NCBI RefSeq assembly: GCF_004362405.1
Contig: NZ_SNXE01000003.1
Location: forward strand, 124,001-188,000
DNA: 64,000 bases
Direction: 5' to 3'
Source of the DNA: Roseateles asaccharophilus
Lineage (GTDB): Bacteria; Pseudomonadota; Gammaproteobacteria; Burkholderiales; Burkholderiaceae_C
A program made the position numbers and the translations under genes. The notes beneath the pieces were generated by a model. It ran no database searches. It was not told the origin of the DNA and worked only from the letters and a program-made list of their open reading frames with translations. This document shows positions 50,727 through 60,197 of the stretch, in pieces (within the stretch, counting starts at the first letter, position 1; each line of letters begins with the position of its first letter).

Positions 50727-52415
50727 ATGATCCGCATCAACGAACTCCGCCTGCCGCTAGCCCACGAGCCCCAGGACCTGCAAGCCGCCGTGCTGGCCCG
50801 TCTGGGCCTGGCCGAGCATGAACTCAAGGCCTTCCACATCTTTCGCCGCGGCTACGACGCGCGCAAGAAGAGCGCCATCGTGCTGGCCTACACCGTCGAC
50901 TGCGAGCTCACGGTGGACGAGGCCGCCCTGCTCAAACGCCTGGCGGACGACAAGAACATCCGGCCCACGCCGGACACCGAATACAAGTTCGTGGGCCATG
51001 CCCCGGCGGACTTTTACACCTCGGGCGAAGCGCGCCTGCGCCCGGTGATCGTGGGCTTCGGCCCCTGCGGCCTGATGGCCGCCCTGGTGCTGGCCCAGAT
51101 GGGCCTGCGCCCCATCGTGCTGGAGCGCGGCAAGAATGTGCGCGAGCGCACCAAGGACACCTGGGGCCTGTGGCGCCAGAGCGAGCTCAACCCCGAGTCG
51201 AATGTGCAGTTCGGCGAGGGCGGCGCCGGCACCTTCTCGGACGGCAAGCTCTGGAGCCAGATCTCCGACCCGCGCCACCTCACGCGCAAGCTGCTCAAGG
51301 AATTCGTCAAGGCCGGCGCGCCCGAGGAAATCCTCTTCGTCAGCAAGCCGCACATCGGCACCTTCCGCCTGGTGTCCATGATCATCAAGATGCGCGCCGA
51401 GATCGAGGCCCTGGGCGGCGAGATCCGCTTCCAGCAGAAGGTCAGCGATCTGCAGATCGAGACCGATGCGGCGGGCCAGCGCCACCTCCGCGGCGTGGTG
51501 CTGGAGTCCGGCGAGCAGATCCGCGCCGACCAGGTCATCCTGGCCCTGGGCCACAGCGCGCGCGACACCTTCACCATGCTGCACGAGCGCGGCGTGTACA
51601 TGGAGGCCAAGCCCTTCTCCATCGGCTACCGCATCGAGCATCCGCAGTCGGTGATCGACGCGGCCCGTTTCGGCCCCAACGCCGGCAACGAGATCCTGGG
51701 CGCGGCCGACTACAAGCTGGTGCATCACGCCAGGAACGGCCGCTCGGTCTACAGCTTCTGCATGTGCCCGGGCGGCACCGTGGTGGCCGCCACCAGCGAG
51801 CCGCTGCGCGTGGTGACCAATGGCATGAGTCAGTACTCGCGCGCCGAACGCAATGCCAATGCCGGCATCGTGGTGGGCATCTCGCCCCAGGACTACCGCC
51901 AGGACGGCAAGACCGATGGCAGCCCGGTGAACCCGCTGGACGGCATGGCCTTCCAGCGCATCTGGGAAAGCCGCGCCTACGAGCTGGGCGGCGGCGACTA
52001 CAAGGCCCCCGGCTCCCTGGTGGGCGCCTTCATCAAACGCCAGGTCAGCCGCGAGTTCGGCAGCGTGGAGCCCAGCTACAAGCCCGGCGTCACCCTGACC
52101 AATCTGCAGCAAAAGGGCTTTGGCAGCCTGCCCGACTACTGCCTGGACGCCATCCGCGAGGCCCTGCCCGCCTTCGAACGCCAGATCAAGGGCTTCAGCA
52201 TGGCCGACGCCGTGCTCACCGGCGTGGAGACCCGCACCTCCTCGCCCCTGCGCCTGACCCGCGGGCGGGACTACCAGAGCCTGAATGTGCGCGGCCTCTA
52301 CCCGGCCGGCGAGGGCGCGGGCTATGCCGGCGGCATCATGTCGGCCGGCGTGGACGGCATCGAGGTGGCCGAGGCCCTGGGCCGCGAGCTGCTGGGCCTG
52401 GGCGCGCCGGCCTGA
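50727..52415 (+). CDS. FAD-dependent dehydrogenase of the COG2509 type
   Basis: A 562-residue flavoprotein. An N-terminal domain of about 100 residues (MIRINELRLPLAHEPQDL, FHIFRRGYDARKK) leads into a dinucleotide fold PVIVGFGPCGLMAALVLAQMG (about residues 107-127) and ERGKNVRERTKDTWGLW, NVQFGEGGAGTFSDGKLW. The FAD part ends with LYPAGEGAGYAGGIMSAGVDG (split here: LYPAGEGAGYAGG and IMSAGVDG). Widespread and uncharacterised; no partner gene defines a substrate. It starts 33 bases after the terminator of the small basic gene, so probably its own promoter. Confidence 0.88.
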   Translation: MIRINELRLPLAHEPQDLQAAVLARLGLAEHELKAFHIFRRGYDARKKSAIVLAYTVDCELTVDEAALLKRLADDKNIRPTPDTEYKFVGHAPADFYTSGEARLRPVIVGFGPCGLMAALVLAQMGLRPIVLERGKNVRERTKDTWGLWRQSELNPESNVQFGEGGAGTFSDGKLWSQISDPRHLTRKLLKEFVKAGAPEEILFVSKPHIGTFRLVSMIIKMRAEIEALGGEIRFQQKVSDLQIETDAAGQRHLRGVVLESGEQIRADQVILALGHSARDTFTMLHERGVYMEAKPFSIGYRIEHPQSVIDAARFGPNAGNEILGAADYKLVHHARNGRSVYSFCMCPGGTVVAATSEPLRVVTNGMSQYSRAERNANAGIVVGISPQDYRQDGKTDGSPVNPLDGMAFQRIWESRAYELGGGDYKAPGSLVGAFIKRQVSREFGSVEPSYKPGVTLTNLQQKGFGSLPDYCLDAIREALPAFERQIKGFSMADAVLTGVETRTSSPLRLTRGRDYQSLNVRGLYPAGEGAGYAGGIMSAGVDGIEVAEALGRELLGLGAPA

Positions 52416-52493
52416 GCGACCCGTCACGGGGATGCGCTACCCTGCGGCTCACACGGCCTGGCGCCGCGTGAGCCGCCAAGAGGGAGAAGCACC

Positions 52494-52877
52494 ATGTCAG
52501 ACCAGCAAGCGGGCCTGGGCCCGGCCATTCCCGTGCTGCGCATCTTCGACGCGGCCAAGGCCCGCGAGTTCTATCTGGACTTCCTGGGCTTTGCACTCAT
52601 CTGGGAACACCGCTTCAGCGACGATCTTCCGCTCTATGCCGAGATCGCCCTGGGCGACTGCTGCCTGCATCTGAGCGAGCACCATGGCGACGCCTGTCCC
52701 GGCTCCCGCCTGCGCATCGCCTGCGAGGATCTGGATGCCTACCAGCGCAGCCTGCTGGACAAGCACTACGGCTATGCCCGCCCCGGCATCGACGAACAGC
52801 CCTGGGGCCGCGAGATGACGGTGGCCGATCCCTTTGGCAACCGCCTGACCTTCTTCGATCCCAGCGAAGACGACTGA
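52494..52877 (+). CDS. Glyoxalase/bleomycin-resistance (VOC) superfamily protein
   Basis: A 127-residue single VOC-fold protein. The beta-alpha-beta modules are visible as IPVLRIFDAAKAREFYLDFLGF (about residues 14-35) and the C-terminal GREMTVADPFGNRLTFFDPS. Acid and His candidates for metal binding are present (His in HLSEHHGD; Glu in the PWGRE context), but substrate is unknown. Proteins of this small type include antibiotic-binding and dioxygenase-like members. It lies 78 bases after the flavoprotein gene on the same strand and converges with the response regulator gene. Confidence 0.83.
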   Translation: MSDQQAGLGPAIPVLRIFDAAKAREFYLDFLGFALIWEHRFSDDLPLYAEIALGDCCLHLSEHHGDACPGSRLRIACEDLDAYQRSLLDKHYGYARPGIDEQPWGREMTVADPFGNRLTFFDPSEDD

Positions 52878-52909
52878 GCGCGGCGCCTCATCGGCGCCCC
52901 ATCGACGTC

Positions 52910-53938
52910 TTAGCGCCCCGACTCCAGCCCCCGCACCCGGCTCATGGCCAGGGCCGCGGCGGCGGTGCGGGTCTCCACGCCCAGCTTCTCGAACACATGC
53001 TCCAGGTGCTTTTGCACCGTGCGCGGGCTGGAGCCCAGGATGTCGCCGATATCGGCATTGGTCTTGCCCTTGACTACCCAATAGAGCACCTCGGCCTCGC
53101 GAGCGGTGAGCTTGAAGCTGTGGACCAGACCGTCCATCAGGGCCGCATCATCGGCCTCGCGCATCACGATCAGCCACTGGCCCTCGCCCAGGGCATCGGG
53201 GTCGACCGCGTGCAGGGTGAAGGACAGGCGCTTGGCGCCGCGGCTGCTGAGCGCGGCCACCGGCGCATCGGGTTTGACCGGCGGCAGCACCGTCAGACCC
53301 ACGGGCTCGGCCCCGGCGCGACGGCGCAGGGCCTCGCGGTGCAGCCAGACCAGCACCTCGGGCGGCAGGCGGCCGCGCTCGAAGTGGCCGCCGCTGAAGT
53401 ACTCGGCCATCAGCTGGCGCGCCAGCGCCGTCTGCCAGACGCAGCGCCCGTCCGCTTCATGCACCGCCAGGCTGGCGTGGCCAAAGGCGTCCAGCGCATT
53501 GCGGGCCTGGCGCTGGGCGCGCGCGCTGCGCAGATGGGCGGCAATGCGGGCCAGCACCTCGCGCGGGCGTATGGGCTTGGTCACATAGTCCACACCGCCG
53601 GCCGCGAAAGCCGCCTCCACATGCTCGGTATCCGTGAGCCCGGTCATGAAGATGATGGGGGCGGCCGCGCTGCGCGGATCGGCCTTGAGCCGGCGCGCCA
53701 CCTCGAAACCGTCCAGGCCGGGCATCAGCGCGTCCAGCACCACCACATCGGGCGGCATCTGGGCAGCACTCTCCAGCGCGGCCTCGCCGTTGAAGGCCAC
53801 CAGCACGGTGTAGCCCGCCTCGTCCAGCGCGTCGTGCAGCAGGGCGAGGTTGTCCGGTACATCGTCGACGATGAGCACGCGCTCGGCATGCGAGGCGACG
53901 GGGGGGTTGGGCAGCAGCTTTTTGAGGTCTTCGCTCAC
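52910..53938 (-). CDS. LuxR-family response regulator partner of the permease-fused kinase
   Basis: A 342-residue regulator. The receiver contains VLIVDDVPDNLALLHDALDE and the phosphoacceptor Asp in VVVLDALMPGLDGFEVARRL (about residues 55-74), with TKPIRPREVLARIAAHLR. A long middle domain of unknown type (about 145-260) precedes the LuxR HTH at the C-terminus (LTAREAEVLYWVVKGKTNADIG and SPRTVQKHLEHVFEKLGV). The start is a GTG (complement of 53936-53938) three bases after the kinase stop. It is very likely phosphorylated by that kinase; targets are probably nearby nitrogen genes. Confidence 0.9.
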   Translation of the reverse strand: MSEDLKKLLPNPPVASHAERVLIVDDVPDNLALLHDALDEAGYTVLVAFNGEAALESAAQMPPDVVVLDALMPGLDGFEVARRLKADPRSAAAPIIFMTGLTDTEHVEAAFAAGGVDYVTKPIRPREVLARIAAHLRSARAQRQARNALDAFGHASLAVHEADGRCVWQTALARQLMAEYFSGGHFERGRLPPEVLVWLHREALRRRAGAEPVGLTVLPPVKPDAPVAALSSRGAKRLSFTLHAVDPDALGEGQWLIVMREADDAALMDGLVHSFKLTAREAEVLYWVVKGKTNADIGDILGSSPRTVQKHLEHVFEKLGVETRTAAAALAMSRVRGLESGR

Positions 53939-53941
53939 GGT

Positions 53942-56900
53942 TCAGTCTCCGGAAGACTCCGGTTGCAAGGCCCGTGCCACCAAGCGGCTCATGGCCTGGA
54001 GCTGGAACTCGCGCGCCAGGGCGCGCAGCTCGGTCACGAAGTCGGCCCCGTCTGCGCCCGCGGCGCCGGCCTCGCCGGCCATGCGCTCCAGCTGCTCGCG
54101 GATACCCTTCACATGGCCCTGCTGCAGCTGGGCCTGCAGCTGCTCCAGGCTGGCCCGCGGGGGCAGGCTGCGCCCGGCGGTAGGCGCGGCCGGCGCAGGT
54201 GCCATGCGCGCGCGCAGCCGCCATTGCAGGCCCAGCTGCCGGCCCAGCCAGTCCAGCAGCTCGTCCACCCGCACCGGCTTGAGGATGAAGTCTTCGGGGC
54301 CAATGCCCTGGCCGTTTTCCAGGCCGCGGTCAAAGGCATTCGCCGAGACAATGGCCGCCGGCGCCTGGCTCAGGCCCTGGGCACGGATGGCCGCCAGGGT
54401 CTGCCAGCCGTCCAGGCCCGGCATGGCCAGGTCCAGCAGCAGGGCCTCGGCCGGCCAGTCGCGCAGGATCTCCAGCGCCGCGGCGCCGCTGGCGGCCAGG
54501 CGCAGCTCGAAGCCCAGAGGCTCCAGCACGCTGGCCAGCAGCTGGCGGTCGGCCTCCTCGTTGTCCACCACCAGCACACGCCGCGCCGGCCCCTCGAAGC
54601 CGATGCGCGCCGCGCGGCGCTGCTGCTGGGCCAGCGCCCCCTCGGCCAGGCGCGGCAGGAAGAGCTTGAGGCTGAAGCAGCTGCCCTGCCGCGGCGTGCT
54701 GCTGACCTTGAGCTCACCGCCCATCAGCTCGGTCAGCATGCGGGCGATGGTCAGGCCCAGGCCCGTGCCACCGCCCCCAGCGCCATGGCCGCGCTCGAAG
54801 GGCTCGAACACGCGCTCCAGCTCCTCGGCCGTCATGCCGGGGCCGGTGTCGATGATCTCGAAGCGGGCCATCTCCCCGGCGTAGCTCAGACGCAGGGTGA
54901 CCGAGCCCTCGGCCGTGAACTTGATGGCATTGCCCAGGATATTGATCAGGATCTGCTGCACCCGCTTGCCATCGGCCCGCACCCAGTCGGGCAGCCGGGC
55001 CGGCGCCCGGTAGTCGAAGGCCAGGCCCTTGGCCTGGGCCTGCAGGGCCAGCAGGCGCACCAGATCGTCCAGGGCCTCGCGGCAGGCCCAGGGCCCGGGC
55101 TCCAGCTTGAAGCGCCCGGCCTCGATGCGCGCCAGATCCAGGCTGCCCTCAATCAGGGAGAGCAGGTGCTCGCCGCCGCGACGGATCACCGTGACGGCCT
55201 GGCGGCGGTGGGCCGGCATGCGCTCGTCCTCGTCCAGGATCTGGGCATAGCCCAGGATGGCGTTGAGCGGGGTACGCAGCTCGTGGCTGATGCTGGTGAT
55301 GTAGCGGGTCTTGGCCTCGTTGGCCGCCTCGGCCTGGGCCTTGGCCTGCTGCAGCTGGGCATCGGTGCGGCGGTGTGACTCGATCTCGGCGTGCAGGGCC
55401 TGGGTCTGGCGGCGCGACTCCTCCTGCGCCACCTGGCGGCTCTTGTGCGTGAGCACCAGCCACCAGGCTATCACGCCCGAGAGCAGCAGCAGAGCCACCA
55501 GGGCCTTGGCGTAGGAGGCGCGCAGATGGGGCGCCAGCGCGGCCTGGGCCTCCTCGCCCAGACGAACCAGCTCATGCTGGTAGAGCAGGCCGAAAAGCAG
55601 CAGCAGCACCGGCAGCACCAGGGCCATCAGGCCCAGGTACTGGATCAGGCCGCTGTCCAGCAAGGGCCAGAGCCGGCGCGGCAGCAGGCGCTGCAGCAGG
55701 CCGCGCGCCTGCACGGCCAGACGGGCCTGGGGCTTGCACAGGTCCTCGCAGCGCGCATCCAGCGAGCAGCACAGCGAGCAGATGGCGCCGCGGTAGGCGG
55801 GGCAATGCGCCATGTCCTCGCCCTCGTACTCGCGCTCGCAGACCACGCAGCGCTGCGGCTTCAGGCGCTGGTAGGCGGGCTCGGGGGGCGGCCGAGGTAT
55901 TTCGTCGGCCTGGGGGCTCCAGCTCTCACGGGCGATGTAGTAGCGCCCGCCGGTGGCCCAGGCGATCAGGGGCGAGACCAGCAGGGCCGTCACCAGGGCG
56001 ATCAGGGCCGAGAAGGCCTGGGCCAGGGGGCCGAAGACGCCCAGATGCGCGGCGATGGACAGCACCGAGGCGGCGGCCATGGCGCCCACGCCCACGGGGT
56101 TGATGTCGTAGAGATGGGCGCGCTTGAACTCGATGCCCGGCGGCGAGAGGCCCAGGGGCTTGTTAATCACCAGATCGGCCACCACGCTCATGATCCAGGC
56201 GATGGCGATATTGGCGTAGAGGCCCAGCACCCGGTCCAGGGCATGAAAGAGCTCCATCTCCATCAGCAGCAGGGCGATCAGGATGTTGAACACCATCCAG
56301 ACCACGCGTCCGGGGTGGCTGTGGGTCAGGCGCGCGAAGAAATTGCTCCAGGCCAGGGACCCCGCATAGGCATTGGTGACATTGATCTTGAGCTGGGACA
56401 CGATGACCAGCAGGGCCGTGGCCGCCACCGCCACATCGGGGCGGCTGAACACGGTCTCGAAGGCCACCAGATACATCTGGTTGGGGTCCACCGCCCGCTC
56501 GGCCGGCACCATGAGCTGGATGGCCAGAAAGGCCAGCAAGGCGCCACCCAGCATCTTGAGCACGCCGATCAGCACCCAGCCCGGGCCGCCGATGAAGACC
56601 GCCGCCCACCAGCGCCAGCGCCCCTTTCCCGTCTTGCCCGGCTCGGGGGCGGGCATGAAGCGCAGATAGTCGACCTGCTCGCCCATCTGCGTGATCAGGG
56701 CGATGCCCACCGTCATGGCCGCGCCGAAGAGCGGCAGGCTGAACGCTCCACCCTGCCCCTGAGCATGCACGCCCGCATAGTCGCGGATCTGCGCCGGCAG
56801 GTCGGGGTAGTGCATGAACACATAGACATAGGGCAGGATCAGCAGGCCCAGCCACAGGGGCTGGGTCCAGACCTGGAGCCGCGCGATGGAGGTGAGGCCA

Positions 56901-57427
56901 TGGGTCACCAGGGGCAGCACCACCAGGGCGCAGATCAGATAGCCCCAGGCCGGCGGAATGTCGAAAGCCAGCTCCAGCGCATAGGCCATGATGGCGGCCT
57001 CCAGCGCGAAGAAGATGAAGGTGAAGCTGGCATAGATCAGGCTGGTGAGGGTGGAGCCGATATAGCCGAAGCCCGCGCCGCGGGTGAGCAGGTCCATGTC
57101 CAGGCCGTAGCGCGCCGCATAGACGCTGATGGGCCAGCCCGCCAGCAGGATGATGGCCCCCGTGGCCAGGATGGCCCAGAAGGCGTTGATGAAGCCGTAC
57201 TCCACCAGCAGGGTGGCGCCCACGGCCTCCAGCACCAGGAAGGACGCGGCACCAAAGGCGGTGTTGGCCACCCGGCCGGCCGACCAGCGCCGAAAGCCGT
57301 GCGGCGTGAAACGCAGCGCGTAGTCCTCTAGGGTCTCGCGGGCCACCCAGGCGTTGTAATCCCGGCGAATCTTGATGACGCGCTGTACGGGGGGATCCGG
57401 CTGGACGCTGGCGGCGGCGGGCTGCAT
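53942..57427 (-). CDS. NCS1-type permease fused to hybrid sensor histidine kinase
   Basis: A 1161-residue protein in five parts. Residues about 30-490: twelve-helix permease resembling the NCS1 nucleobase/hydantoin/allantoin symporters (DYNAWVARETLEDYALRFTP, TRGAGFGYIGSTLTSLIYAS, LKINVTNAYAGSLAWSNFFA, DINPVGVGAMAAASVLS). About 527-564: Cys-rich segment with CVVC, C, CSLCC, C, C spacing, likely metal-binding. About 595-665: two helices. About 700-910: HisKA (SISHELRTPLNAILGYAQIL, His near 712) and HATPase (NAIKFTA, DTGPGM, GTGLGLTIARML). About 940-1070: receiver domain (LLLDLAMPGLDGW, Asp near 998; ILKPVRV). It is divergent from ureA. It probably senses or imports nucleobase-derived nitrogen and signals to the adjacent LuxR-type regulator. 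Confidence 0.88.
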   Translation of the reverse strand: MQPAAASVQPDPPVQRVIKIRRDYNAWVARETLEDYALRFTPHGFRRWSAGRVANTAFGAASFLVLEAVGATLLVEYGFINAFWAILATGAIILLAGWPISVYAARYGLDMDLLTRGAGFGYIGSTLTSLIYASFTFIFFALEAAIMAYALELAFDIPPAWGYLICALVVLPLVTHGLTSIARLQVWTQPLWLGLLILPYVYVFMHYPDLPAQIRDYAGVHAQGQGGAFSLPLFGAAMTVGIALITQMGEQVDYLRFMPAPEPGKTGKGRWRWWAAVFIGGPGWVLIGVLKMLGGALLAFLAIQLMVPAERAVDPNQMYLVAFETVFSRPDVAVAATALLVIVSQLKINVTNAYAGSLAWSNFFARLTHSHPGRVVWMVFNILIALLLMEMELFHALDRVLGLYANIAIAWIMSVVADLVINKPLGLSPPGIEFKRAHLYDINPVGVGAMAAASVLSIAAHLGVFGPLAQAFSALIALVTALLVSPLIAWATGGRYYIARESWSPQADEIPRPPPEPAYQRLKPQRCVVCEREYEGEDMAHCPAYRGAICSLCCSLDARCEDLCKPQARLAVQARGLLQRLLPRRLWPLLDSGLIQYLGLMALVLPVLLLLFGLLYQHELVRLGEEAQAALAPHLRASYAKALVALLLLSGVIAWWLVLTHKSRQVAQEESRRQTQALHAEIESHRRTDAQLQQAKAQAEAANEAKTRYITSISHELRTPLNAILGYAQILDEDERMPAHRRQAVTVIRRGGEHLLSLIEGSLDLARIEAGRFKLEPGPWACREALDDLVRLLALQAQAKGLAFDYRAPARLPDWVRADGKRVQQILINILGNAIKFTAEGSVTLRLSYAGEMARFEIIDTGPGMTAEELERVFEPFERGHGAGGGGTGLGLTIARMLTELMGGELKVSSTPRQGSCFSLKLFLPRLAEGALAQQQRRAARIGFEGPARRVLVVDNEEADRQLLASVLEPLGFELRLAASGAAALEILRDWPAEALLLDLAMPGLDGWQTLAAIRAQGLSQAPAAIVSANAFDRGLENGQGIGPEDFILKPVRVDELLDWLGRQLGLQWRLRARMAPAPAAPTAGRSLPPRASLEQLQAQLQQGHVKGIREQLERMAGEAGAAGADGADFVTELRALAREFQLQAMSRLVARALQPESSGD

Positions 57428-57461
57428 GCTGACTCCCTATCAAAAGCCATGCCCGACAGAC

Positions 57462-57535
57462 TCCCCCCTACCGGCTTGGCCGGCCCCCTCAAGGGGGCGC
57501 ACCCCGGCGGACCGGCAAAGCCGGATCCGCGGGTG
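57462..57535. repeat. Dispersed palindromic intergenic repeat, copy between kinase and ureA
   Basis: The reverse complement of the element at 42450-42524: CCGGC/GCCGG with an AAA loop inside the arm CACCC...GGGTG (57500-57535), GCCCCC-TCAA-GGGGGC (57483-57498) and a CCGGCTTGGCCGG dyad (57471-57483) after CTCCCCCCTA. About 70 bases shared between two loci in a 64-kb window means a family of many copies in the genome is likely. Confidence 0.8.
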
Positions 57536-57579
57536 CCGCTCGGGAATGCAACCGTTCACCGACAGGCAAGCCGCATATC

Positions 57580-57595
57580 TGGCACACCTCCTGCA
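57580..57595 (+). promoter_or_regulatory. Sigma-54-like element before ureA (position questionable)
   Basis: TGGCACACCTCCTGCA fits the TGGCACR-N4-TTGCW consensus at 13 of its 14 defined positions other than N, with GG-N10-GC spacing exact. The expected start of transcription, however, is at the ureA ATG, leaving no room for the ribosome site AAGAAGG at 57595-57601. It would require leaderless translation; therefore coincidence is quite possible. Confidence 0.3.
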
Positions 57596-57606
57596 AGAAG
57601 GCGTTC

Positions 57607-57909
57607 ATGGAACTCACTCCCCGTGAAAAAGACAAGCTGCTGATCTTCACCGCGGCCCTGCTGGCCGAGCGCCGCAAGGCGCGTGGGCTCAAGCTCAACT
57701 ACCCCGAGGCGGTGGCCCTGATCAGCGCCGCCATCATGGAAGGCGCGCGCGACGGCAAGACCGTGGCCCAGCTGATGAGCGAGGGCAAGACCGTGCTGCG
57801 CCGCGAGGAGGTCATGGAGGGCATTCCCGAAATGATTCCCGAGATCCAGGTGGAAGCCACCTTCCCCGACGGCACCAAGTTGGTGACCGTGCACCAACCC
57901 ATCGCATGA
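57607..57909 (+). CDS. ureA: Urease subunit gamma
   Basis: A 100-residue subunit starting [20 protein letters not shown] with the conserved [35 protein letters not shown] and the ending [11 protein letters not shown]. It packs with UreB and UreC into the urease trimer that splits urea into ammonia and carbamate. Length and sequence are textbook for the gamma subunit. It is the first gene of the ure cluster, divergent from the permease-kinase gene. Confidence 0.98.
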   Translation: MELTPREKDKLLIFTAALLAERRKARGLKLNYPEAVALISAAIMEGARDGKTVAQLMSEGKTVLRREEVMEGIPEMIPEIQVEATFPDGTKLVTVHQPIA

Positions 57910-57925
57910 TTCGAGAACACGCACC

Positions 57926-58099
57926 ATGTTGAAGAACTACAGTCCTGTGCTCCTGCTGATCCTGCTCGCGAGCGAAGCGGCCGCCCACGAGGGTCACGGC
58001 ATGCCCGGCAGCAGCCACTGGCATGCCAGCGATGTGCTGCTGCCCCTGCTGGTGGTCGCCTGTGCCGCCCTGGGCTGGTGGCTGGGCCGTCGCAAGTGA
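57926..58099 (+). CDS. His-rich membrane microprotein between ureA and ureB (57 residues)
   Basis: The ATG at 57926 (16 bases after ureA) opens 57 codons: a hydrophobic N-terminal segment ([15 protein letters not shown]), a periplasmic-looking His cluster [13 protein letters not shown] (five His in 13 residues), then a second hydrophobic helix ([18 protein letters not shown]) and a positive end RRK. So a two-helix or signal-plus-anchor protein with a metal-binding patch is predicted. It recalls the N-terminal AH-x-GHG style of HupE/UreJ nickel transporters, but is far too short to be one. The ureB start lies 10 bases downstream. The coding call rests on operon position, composition and lack of stop codons. 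Confidence 0.7.
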   Translation: MLKNYSPVLLLILLASEAAAHEGHGMPGSSHWHASDVLLPLLVVACAALGWWLGRRK

Positions 58100-58109
58100 G
58101 GAGCGGGCG

Positions 58110-58420
58110 ATGATCCCCGGCGAACTGCTGATCGATGACGAGAGCGCCGTGCATGCGCTCAACCCCGGCCGACGCACGCTGAGCCTGGTGGTCGAGAACG
58201 CCAGCGACCGGCCCATCCAGGTCGGCTCGCACTACCACTTTGCCGAGACCAATGCCGGCCTGCGCTTCGACCGCGCGGCCGCGCAGGGCATGCGGCTGAA
58301 CATCGCCTCCGGCACGGCCGTGCGCTTCGAGCCCGGCCAGCAGCGCACGGTGCAGTTGGTGGACTACGCGGGGGACCGTCAGGTCTGGGGCTTCCGCGGC
58401 CTGGTGCAGGGGGCACTGTG

Positions 58421-58421
<1 letters not shown>
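58110..58421 (+). CDS. ureB: Urease subunit beta
   Basis: A 103-residue subunit: [20 protein letters not shown], then [27 protein letters not shown] and the C-terminal [12 protein letters not shown]. The ATG at 58110 follows a GAGGAG ribosome site; an in-frame extension to 58023 would lie in the microprotein gene. The stop overlaps the ureC start region (GTGATG). Typical for the three-polypeptide ureases of proteobacteria. Confidence 0.98.
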
Positions 58422-60157
<1,736 letters not shown>

Positions 60158-60197
60158 GGGCTTTTTCCGGGCATTGTGAGCCGCGCTTTGAGGCAGC

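Noticed and set aside
52997-57331. Two long plus-strand frames (793 and 646 codons) opposite the regulator and kinase
   Set aside because: Composition (Gly, Gln, His, Ala) is the mirror of Ala/Leu/Arg-rich coding DNA on the minus strand.
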